From: an uncultured Crocinitomix sp.
GTDB taxonomy: Bacteria > Bacteroidota > Bacteroidia > Flavobacteriales_D > Crocinitomicaceae
NCBI GenBank assembly: GCA_937136425.1
Contig: CAKZON010000025.1
Location: 1-40,187 of the forward strand
DNA: 40,187 nt
Direction: 5' to 3'
Positions 34,765-40,187 of the stretch are shown here, piece by piece (position 1 is the stretch's first letter; every line of letters starts with the position of its first letter). The notes under the pieces are model-generated. The model was not told the DNA's origin. It searched no databases and saw only the letters and a list, made by a program, of their open reading frames with translations. The position numbers were made by a program, and so were the translations under genes.

Positions 34765-35643
34765 TTAATCACTAGTAAATAATGTTTTTGTAAAAAGGCT
34801 ACATTTATCTCTAACTATCGTTTTAGCTGTATTTTCACAGTATTGAATTGTTATAACCCATGTCTCTCTCTCTATTAGGTTAAAAGGATCTTCATCCATA
34901 TTAATTACTATGTTATTAATTATTACTTGCCTTTCATGTATCAGATCTTTATCCCGAGTACTGTATAAATCAAACTTCTTCAATTTTCTTTTTAAAGCTA
35001 TAGCGTCTTTCGCATCCCCATACAATTTGTAATATTTGAACTTTGGTTCATTTGCAATAAGGTAATCATAAATAGTATGATTAACATTTGCATTTCGGTC
35101 AATAATAACAACATTTTCAAAATGAGTATACAATCCATAAACTTCATTTAATAACTCAACAATAGATGTTCTTTCAGTAAAAAAAGTATTCCTGAGTACA
35201 CAAGCTTCACCTGTCAATAATTTGGAAAAAATAAAATTTTTATTATCCTCTTGAATATTACTTATATTAAGAATGCTGTTCGAATATTGATTAGTTTCCA
35301 CAGTATCTGAAACACCAATTAATATTTTATGTTCAATTGAATAATTACACAATTCATCAAAAATGGTGCTCCCATCAGGTATTTCTTCTAGTTCGACTTT
35401 TATACTCAAATTTTCCTCACTGTCATCAATCATCATTTTAATTAACATAGAACAATCATCATACAGCGCGTGTGTATCATCAATAATTTCATCAACTCTG
35501 TCAACAAATTCCTTACAATAAACTAATTTATTACATTTTTTTTCAAAAATCACTTGTCTCAATAAGTCTAGATCAGTCTTATCGAATTGACTTCTCGTAG
35601 TGAGATAGTTAACAAATAAATCAACATCAGGAACGAACAGCAT
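34765..35643 (-). CDS. Unrecognised partner protein of the AAA ATPase (possible nuclease-type effector)
   Basis: A 292-residue acidic protein, no signal, no membrane helix. The N-terminal 115 residues look faintly PIN-like: FVPDVDLFVNYL (Asp6, Asp8), CKEFVDRVDEI, IFDELCNYSIEHKILIGVSD (Asp96, Asp113), which would place several acids as in metal-dependent RNases. A second part has VVIIDRNANVNHTIYDYL (178-195) and TRDKDLIHERQVIINNIVI (229-247), where His236-Glu237-Arg238 recalls the HDR-type motif of phospholipase D-like domains. Neither match is strong. Its ATG shares a base with the ATPase stop (TAATG), so the two are made together. Possible effector of a defence module; function unproven. Confidence 0.6.
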   Translation of the reverse strand: MLFVPDVDLFVNYLTTRSQFDKTDLDLLRQVIFEKKCNKLVYCKEFVDRVDEIIDDTHALYDDCSMLIKMMIDDSEENLSIKVELEEIPDGSTIFDELCNYSIEHKILIGVSDTVETNQYSNSILNISNIQEDNKNFIFSKLLTGEACVLRNTFFTERTSIVELLNEVYGLYTHFENVVIIDRNANVNHTIYDYLIANEPKFKYYKLYGDAKDAIALKRKLKKFDLYSTRDKDLIHERQVIINNIVINMDEDPFNLIERETWVITIQYCENTAKTIVRDKCSLFTKTLFTSD

Positions 35644-37043
35644 TACAGCAACTCTTTAGCTAGTAAATATGATGTATCGAAGAAACCTGAAGGGAAATTT
35701 CTCGAAAGTTTTCCATTTTCTTCGATCAAATGCTTTGAAATAACACTCCCCTTTTTTTCCCTCTTGAAATAATAAATTGAAACATCATCTTTCGTCAATC
35801 CATAATTCTTATGTTTAACCAAAGATTGTAATTTCCTAATGATATGCTCAGAATGTGTCTCTATATAAAATGTTGAATTGCCTCCATATTTGATTATTGT
35901 TTCAATAAACTTCGCCTGCAATTGAGGATGCAGATGAACCTCAGGTTGTTCAATAAAAATTAATCTTTTCTCTGAAACAAGCCCTGCAATGATAGTTCTA
36001 AATAAAACAGGTAACTGCAAAGAAAGTCCATATCCAACGTCAGTAATATTACTCCAAAAGTCATATATTTTAGCTTTCAATTCAATCACGGGTATATTAT
36101 CTGAAGAATCAAATTTTATCTCATCTGCGATTCCTAGGTAGGCTAACGCCTCATTGAGAGTATTCATTAGTGGATCACGTATATCTGAAGTTATAATATC
36201 ATCATCATTCAATACATTAACAATAGACTCCAAATCAATTTTACTAGACTTATCGCTGGCTGCTTCAAAGAAAAAGTATCTTTTGGGATTGGAGTCAATT
36301 GGATTGATGTATTCAATTTTATTTAAAACACTTTCTAAATAGTTTTGACTAATTAATAAGAAAGCAAACGGAAGTAATTCTTTAACAATATCCTTTTCGT
36401 CCGTTAGTTTTTTCTCGTCTTTAATTGCAGCCATCAAGCCCTCTCTCTTTATATATTTCAAAAAAGCTTCTCGGTCAAATTCCAATGACTTGTATTCAGT
36501 CGTAACTCCACTCTTTACTAAAGTTAAGTTGCAATAATCATCTTGAAAAACTACATTATCTTTCACTCTAGATTTAAGAGTAATTTCTCCTAAATAATCA
36601 CTTGAAATGGTAACAATAGAACCTTCATGATTTTTAAGATTAGAATCAATTTCACATTTTAATGTAACTTTATTGTTACTGGTTAAATTTATAAAATCTT
36701 CTACAGTTTGCGGATATTTTTGCTGCATATTCTGGAAATACTGACCAAAAAAATCTACAAAAAATTCATGATAATTTAAAAACTCAATTTCAAAAACAAT
36801 TTTTTTTTCGACTTGATTAAAAGAAATAATATCCTTGAAGTTTCCAAAATCAAAGCGCTCACCTTTTAGAGTTAAATTGAAAGAACTACTGCTAGATGAG
36901 CCTTTCAAACTTTGCTTTAATAAAAGGAAGAACTTCAACAAGCTACTTTTCCCTGCACTATTTTCTCCAATTAATATATTGACTCTATTTAAGTCAAATT
37001 TTTCATTTGTCAATGATTTAAAATTCTCAATTTTTAATTTCAT
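35643..37043 (-). CDS. AAA family ATPase, DUF3696-like (OLD/RecF-type)
   Basis: A 466-residue ABC/SMC-like ATPase. Walker A GENSAGKSSL is at residues 26-35 after MKLKIENFKSLTNEKFDL; a signature-like region is DVGYGLSLQLPVL (about 335-347); Walker B is RLIFIEQPEVHLHPQ (360-374); the switch is ETHSEHII (395-402). The C-terminal part ends NFPSGFFDTSYL, the phrase typical of DUF3696 proteins. The middle (about 50-330) is unrecognised and likely a coiled, protein-specific insert. Such ATPases pair with nucleases or other effectors in several prokaryotic defence systems. It has a -7 element 24 bases upstream. Ordinary chromosomal repair is an alternative, but DUF3696 proteins are mostly accessory. 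Confidence 0.85.
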   Translation of the reverse strand: MKLKIENFKSLTNEKFDLNRVNILIGENSAGKSSLLKFFLLLKQSLKGSSSSSSFNLTLKGERFDFGNFKDIISFNQVEKKIVFEIEFLNYHEFFVDFFGQYFQNMQQKYPQTVEDFINLTSNNKVTLKCEIDSNLKNHEGSIVTISSDYLGEITLKSRVKDNVVFQDDYCNLTLVKSGVTTEYKSLEFDREAFLKYIKREGLMAAIKDEKKLTDEKDIVKELLPFAFLLISQNYLESVLNKIEYINPIDSNPKRYFFFEAASDKSSKIDLESIVNVLNDDDIITSDIRDPLMNTLNEALAYLGIADEIKFDSSDNIPVIELKAKIYDFWSNITDVGYGLSLQLPVLFRTIIAGLVSEKRLIFIEQPEVHLHPQLQAKFIETIIKYGGNSTFYIETHSEHIIRKLQSLVKHKNYGLTKDDVSIYYFKREKKGSVISKHLIEENGKLSRNFPSGFFDTSYLLAKELL

Positions 37044-37066
37044 TTAAAATCTATTACTACTTTATA

Positions 37067-37074
37067 CAAATATA
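37067..37074 (-). promoter_or_regulatory. Candidate -7 element of the ATPase/partner operon
   Basis: Minus-strand TATATTTG fits TAnnTTTG exactly, 23 bases before the ATPase ATG. The region where a -33 box would lie has none, and further upstream comes the ACA repeat. Confidence 0.45.
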
Positions 37075-37124
37075 GCATTGATTAATAAACTCGATAATAC
37101 ATACTATGATTATTGTGTTTTTGT

Positions 37125-37202
<78 letters not shown>

Positions 37203-37297
37203 CTGTTAACAGCTGCAGATTGCCCTGGTATCCCAGGAACACAATTGTTTAATCAAAGTTTTGATTGTTCAGCATCGGTGCCCGTAGTTTTACGGGC
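37203..37297. repeat. Cluster of palindromes and hairpins next to the microsatellite
   Basis: In order: CTGTTAACAG (37203-37212, perfect 10-base palindrome), CAGCTG (37210-37215) and CTGCAG (37213-37218) overlapping it, CCTGG-TATC-CCAGG (37224-37237), and GCCCGTA-GTTT-TACGGGC (37280-37286 / 37291-37297). The last is followed within 15 bases by CCTTTTTT and could act as a terminator. Confidence 0.6.
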
Positions 37298-37552
37298 TAT
37301 AAGAGGCCTTTTTTGGCAGCTATTCAATTATATCCTAACCCAATAACAAGCGTTTTTTATATAAAAGGATTGTAAGAAAAAGCTACTGTTAGTTTATATG
37401 CAATTAACGGGGGCTTAAATTTTGAAAATAAAAACTATGAATGGTCTGCTATAGATATTTCAAATTTACTTAAAGGCTCAATCGTAATGATTGGTCTTTT
37501 TTATCTTCAAGATTCAAGTAATAAATACAACATTATAAATTATAATTTATAA
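37203..37552 (+). pseudogene. Remnant 3' end of a T9SS type A cargo gene
   Basis: In the frame from 37280 the plus strand reads RPFLAAIQLYPNPITSVFYI, then a stop at 37373-37375, then ATVSLYAINGG, AIDISNLLKGSIVMIGLFYL and a final stop at 37550-37552. YPNP, an LY-x-x-x-GG strand and IDIS-x-LLKG align with the sorting domain of the intact cargo genes here (YPNP, IYSVSGE, IDIS-x-GVYF). The 5' part, just after the ACA tract, reads TAADCPGIPGTQLFNQSFDC in a different frame, so at least one frameshift and one stop have occurred. The cargo domain itself is absent. No start codon of any strength. Confidence 0.7.
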
Positions 37553-37553
37553 T
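37532..37553. repeat. 22-base perfect AT palindrome
   Basis: ATTATAAATTATAATTTATAAT-type palindrome covering the final stop of the pseudogene: each half of 11 bases is the exact reverse complement of the other. AT-only, so it may be chance in a region of under 20% GC (line 37501-37560 has 10 G/C in 60). Confidence 0.55.
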
Positions 37554-37784
37554 TTACCACAACTCAAATAGCGTTTAAATTTCCATCCAGTCACAGCACA
37601 TTATAGCTTGTTCAACTCGCATACTCATTTTACAACGACTTGTGTGTAGTTTTCATGTTTCTTGTTAAATTAGAATCATTTTTCATGTAAAGTAATTGTT
37701 TTTAATGTTACAGGAACTTCAAAAATAAGGTTGTAGTTACTCAGGTATTCATAAGTGAATCTATAGATAAATAAAAACATTCGT

Positions 37785-38429
37785 GAACAGGTAATAAGGA
37801 GTTCGTCAGGCATTCCTTTTTGTTTCCTAAAGCATAATCACAAGGCAAGATAATTGTTTGTCACACTGAGCTTGTCGAAGTGTTTTATACGATAGTTTTT
37901 AAACAAGTAGTGTTTTACGCCTTGTGCTTACCACCCAAAACACCACTGCGGTGACACATCCTCGTTGGCGTTTTGGGTTTGCTTTAGTACACACAATACA
38001 TACCTTCCTCACCCGTAGCTATTCTTGCACCCAAACCCAAAAGGTAGCTTCGCAAAAGTATTAATTGGGTGCAACCGCTACTTAATGCTTTGCGAGCCTG
38101 CTAGGTCGCTTCGGGCTAATTGGGTGTCACAGTTTTTGAGCCAGCCATTTTGCCGTATAAATTCACCTTTCAGGATGATTACATCCGGCAACGCGCAGTA
38201 AGAGCTAAACGTTTATTCACTTTCCCTATCGGTGCACCTCATAAAGTATAGCACTTACTTTTCCAAGAGGTCAAAAACACCGCCACCCGCGTGTAACACG
38301 TAGCTGTGGCAGCCTTCTACTAAAATCAGGTAATAAAATAATGGATGGAACTCCAAAAGTATCAGGCTATCTTGCCACAACACCCTTGCTCAACTCGCAG
38401 GCGGCTCGCGCCTTTTTGATTACCTGCTC
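37785..38429. repeat. GC-rich non-coding element with 11-base terminal inverted repeats
   Basis: GAACAGGTAAT (37785-37795) and ATTACCTGCTC (38419-38429) are reverse complements at 10 of 11 positions and enclose 645 bases with no gene. Inside, GC is far above the surroundings (31 of 60 bases at 37921-37980, 28 of 60 at 38281-38340). Contents: CACTGAGCTTGTCGAAGTG (37863-37881), a short string common between genes in Bacteroidota; ACCCAAAAC/GTTTTGGGT (37933-37941 / 37970-37978); TTGCACCCAA/TTGGGTGCAA (38025-38034 / 38065-38074); direct TAATTGGGTG at 38062 and 38117; nested GCCAC-CGTGT-ACACG-GTGGC (38282-38310); AGGCG/CGCCT then TTTTT (38399-38417). Possibly an inserted, MITE-like or structured-RNA element. 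No target duplication is evident. Confidence 0.5.
38399..38417 (+). terminator. Hairpin with T run at the right end of the GC-rich element
   Basis: AGGCG (38399-38403) and CGCCT (38409-38413) form a 5-base GC stem with a 5-base loop, then TTTTT. It would stop plus-strand transcription leaving the element. Confidence 0.5.
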
Positions 38430-38569
38430 AAAAATAAAATGGTAACAATTTTTGTCATCGTGTATTATTTATAAATTGAATTTAATAAGTGTTTTAAATT
38501 TACAGTTGGATTAACAAAGGGGTAGCTGAAAACCTGTACTAGAGTAGGCAAGATTTTAATTTTTTTATT

Positions 38570-38665
38570 ATGAAATATGATTATACTCAAGCTGATTTAG
38601 ACAATCATGCAAATCAATTAAATCCAGATCACGATGAATATTGGCATTCAAGAGAAGGTAATTAA
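38570..38665 (+). CDS. 31-residue microprotein
   Basis: Read directly: ATG at 38570, TAA at 38663-38665. The sequence starts MKYDYTQADLDNHANQLN and continues with PDHDEYWHSREGN. Very polar, with a DLDNHANQLNP-x-HDEYW phrase that recalls short conserved Bacteroidota proteins seen in mobile regions; this is memory and not checked. It is followed by the unrecognised 296-residue gene 52 bases on, same strand. Being so short, it could be chance, but its composition looks coding. Confidence 0.5.
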   Translation: MKYDYTQADLDNHANQLNPDHDEYWHSREGN

Positions 38666-38717
38666 TATCCAACAACAGCAGTATTTTAATTAATATTGCT
38701 GTTTAAATTATTGAATT

Positions 38718-39608
38718 ATGATATTAAAACAAATGGATGCTATTTCTGAGGCACTTAATTTAAATTCTAATGAGTTTCAGTGGGACCTAATTGAGGTATC
38801 ATTATCGTATCATTTCGGAAGTGATTCTGAGGCTAAAAAGGAATTAGCACTAATAAAAAAAGACTGTATTTCAATTCAAGAATACTCTGAAAAAATAACT
38901 AAAGTATTTATGAGTATTCCTGTCATAAAGGATATCTGCCAAATATTAAATCTATATAACGGATTAAATAGTATAACAGAAATTATTGATTTTGCAGCTA
39001 AAATAAAAGAAGAAGAGATTAATATAGAATTTTATTGCTCAGATTATAATTCAGAAGTTAATAAGTTATCTAAAATGCTAAAAATAAGATTTGCCAAACA
39101 CTTAGATGGTCAATCAAAAATTACAGATGAGGTTTTAGAGGAAATACTAGCAAAAACGACCAAGTATACTTTAAAACAAACAAGGGAGGAATTGGGGTAT
39201 CCAGATTCAAGAACATTTAATCCTTGGTTGATTGCTTTTTTTGATGATAAGTATGTTACATGTACAGGTAAAACTAAATCAGGAAAACCTTCTTACAAAA
39301 GTAAAAAAAGAGGTTACATAAACTTTAACGAATACTTAGAGATAGTAAGTATGTTTTTGCTATGTGAAAATGAAGATTATTTTGATATCGAAAATTGTGC
39401 TCTAGAATATAGAGATAGGATAAAGATGCATAAAATAACTCAAAAAAAAGTTTTAAAAGATTTAACTAAAAATGACTACAAATTATTAAGGGAAAGGGTT
39501 GAGGATATTTTAGGTTTAAATAATATAAATACATCCCATGAATTCAGAAATATACCATTTAGAATAGTTTCAATAATAAAGAAAGAAATTGAAAATTACA
39601 ATGAATAA
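38718..39608 (+). CDS. Unrecognised protein with a helix-turn-helix-like segment
   Basis: A 296-residue soluble protein, mostly helical and lysine-rich. Residues 149-176 (KYTLKQTREELGYPDSRTFN then PWLIAFF) look like a helix-turn-helix of the excisionase/AraC kind: T-x-x-Q-T-x-x-E-L-G-Y-x-x-x-R-T-F-N-x-W. The following basic stretch TGKTKSGKPSYKSKKRGYIN could contact nucleic acid. The N-terminal half (1-145) has no recognisable domain. It stands with a microprotein upstream in the accessory region right of the tRNA. DNA binding is a reasonable guess; role unknown. Confidence 0.7.
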   Translation: MILKQMDAISEALNLNSNEFQWDLIEVSLSYHFGSDSEAKKELALIKKDCISIQEYSEKITKVFMSIPVIKDICQILNLYNGLNSITEIIDFAAKIKEEEINIEFYCSDYNSEVNKLSKMLKIRFAKHLDGQSKITDEVLEEILAKTTKYTLKQTREELGYPDSRTFNPWLIAFFDDKYVTCTGKTKSGKPSYKSKKRGYINFNEYLEIVSMFLLCENEDYFDIENCALEYRDRIKMHKITQKKVLKDLTKNDYKLLRERVEDILGLNNINTSHEFRNIPFRIVSIIKKEIENYNE

Positions 39609-39647
39609 GTTTCAAGGACACTTTAATATAATGCCCTTTTTCGCTAC

Positions 39648-39827
39648 TTAATTATTAAAAGCAAAGTATCCTTCATCTAGGTATTCACTTTCATCTATCA
39701 AAATGGGTTTATTCTTATCTTCTAGTTGTTTTTTTTTGTTCAATTTACCTTTACGATAAGTTTCATTTGTACCTGATGTTCCAACATTTTTATTTTTAAT
39801 ATCTGCGTTGTGATTTCTCTTTTTCAT
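39648..39827 (-). CDS. Small basic protein of unknown function
   Basis: A 59-residue gene read from the minus strand: ATG at 39827, TAA at 39648-39650. It starts MKKRNHNADIKNKNVGTSG and is Lys/Asn-rich until about residue 40, then acidic (ILIDESEYLDEGYFAFNN). No known motif. A -7 element lies 22 bases upstream. Convergent with the 296-residue gene, with a 39-base gap. The charge split suggests a nucleic-acid or protein partner, nothing more. Confidence 0.6.
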   Translation of the reverse strand: MKKRNHNADIKNKNVGTSGTNETYRKGKLNKKKQLEDKNKPILIDESEYLDEGYFAFNN

Positions 39828-39849
39828 AATAAATTTTTTAATTACACTT

Positions 39850-39857
39850 CAAAGATA
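39850..39857 (-). promoter_or_regulatory. Candidate -7 element of the small basic protein gene
   Basis: Minus-strand TATCTTTG fits TAnnTTTG, 22 bases before the ATG at 39827, which supports the gene being real. No -33 box at the right spacing. Confidence 0.45.
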
Positions 39858-39900
39858 CAGTGGTAGTACAAACCAATTTCTAAATAATACACGATGAATG

Positions 39901-39971
39901 AAAAAAAGAAAAGAGACTGCAAAGTTAGGCACTATCGTGCCAGTGTGTTTTGCTTTCTCTTTTCTTTTTTT
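39901..39971 (-). terminator. Long nested hairpin, probable terminator
   Basis: A perfect 16-base inverted repeat (39901-39916 with 39956-39971) encloses GCAAA/TTTGC (39919-39923 / 39949-39953) and GGCAC-TATC-GTGCC (39928-39941). Both strands end in seven Ts, so it can terminate either way; on the minus strand it would stop the small membrane protein gene. Total stem is about 26 base pairs with small internal loops. Confidence 0.75.
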
Positions 39972-40002
39972 GACGATTTTTTCGGTTCTCTTTTAAAAAT
40001 AT

Positions 40003-40176
40003 TTAGTTGAAATACTTCTTGACTAGCTTACGAAGTAACAAGGAGACTATAAAACTGACTACAGCTCCAATAGCAGCCATTATGATTGTGTAGAATATTG
40101 CATTCCAACTTAGATTCATAAAAGTCGACAAAATCGTTCCGCCTATAATACCGGCTTTAGTGTTTGGATCTATCAT
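40003..40176 (-). CDS. 57-residue membrane protein
   Basis: Read from the minus strand: ATG at 40176, TAA at 40003-40005. It starts MIDPNTKAGIIGGTILSTFM and has one or two hydrophobic helices (AGIIGGTILSTFM; FYTIIMAAIGAVVSFIVSLL), ending in a basic tail RKLVKKYFN. Small proteins with a similar GGT...AAIGAVVSF...LLKK pattern are, from memory, common in Bacteroidota accessory regions and are sometimes labelled holin-like, but no function is established. Its transcript would end at the long hairpin 32 bases downstream. Confidence 0.65.
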   Translation of the reverse strand: MIDPNTKAGIIGGTILSTFMNLSWNAIFYTIIMAAIGAVVSFIVSLLLRKLVKKYFN

Positions 40177-40187
40177 TTGAAAGAATA

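Noticed and set aside
38624..38632. CCAGATCAC as a copy of the tRNA-Lys 3' end (attachment site)
   Set aside because: Only nine matching bases and inside a short reading frame; real att sites match over 15 or more bases.

Overview
The window looks like chromosomal DNA of a low-GC Bacteroidota bacterium, most likely order Flavobacteriales. This is inferred from four things: several secreted proteins end in type IX secretion (T9SS) sorting domains of both type A (YPNP... run) and type B (gliding-motility-associated domain); there is a large TonB-type outer-membrane receptor; promoters fit the Bacteroidota pattern TTTG / TAnnTTTG instead of TTGACA / TATAAT; and recognisable Shine-Dalgarno sequences are scarce. 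The species cannot be named from the sequence.

Layout. 1-2824: a truncated prmC (release-factor methyltransferase) and a PorE-like TPR/beta-propeller/OmpA protein, both on the minus strand. 3002-5786 (minus): an outer-membrane barrel protein and a four-gene set (lipoprotein, small secreted protein, DUF3592-like membrane protein, HD phosphohydrolase). 5866-9351 (minus): a tight five-gene operon led by a MarR repressor, followed by a ferredoxin-like/CDGSH protein, pirin, an alpha/beta hydrolase and an RNase Z-like metallo-hydrolase. Palindromes lie between the likely promoter and the marR start. 9429-20954: cell-surface genes, namely two tandem paralogous T9SS cargo proteins, a TonB-type receptor, a PKD-repeat T9SS type B protein and a 1113-residue FN3-like T9SS type B protein. 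21183-25456: small lipoproteins, membrane proteins and an unusual membrane-anchored short-chain dehydrogenase. 25467-28314: hisS followed after one base by hutH. 28561-31856 (plus): CDF metal exporter, LOG-family enzyme, a duplicated-domain protein, rhodanese, a 57-residue DUF2892-like membrane protein and a membrane protein, mostly overlapping or closely spaced. 31935-34092: aroK, an uncharacterised protein and another T9SS type A protein.

A tRNA-Lys(TTT) at 34414-34489, with a full promoter and terminator, marks a change in character. Everything to its right looks accessory: a two-gene AAA ATPase (DUF3696-like) / unknown-partner module with a one-base overlap, a perfect 26-copy ACA microsatellite, the decayed end of a T9SS cargo gene, a roughly 645-bp non-coding element of much higher GC bounded by 11-base inverted repeats, and several very small or unrecognised genes.

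The best candidate for something new is the ATPase/partner pair at 34765-37043, which has the form of an anti-phage or toxin-type module. The oddest DNA is 37125-38429, where the microsatellite, pseudogene and palindrome-rich GC-rich element sit next to each other. All functional statements rest on reading motifs by eye; no database search was possible.
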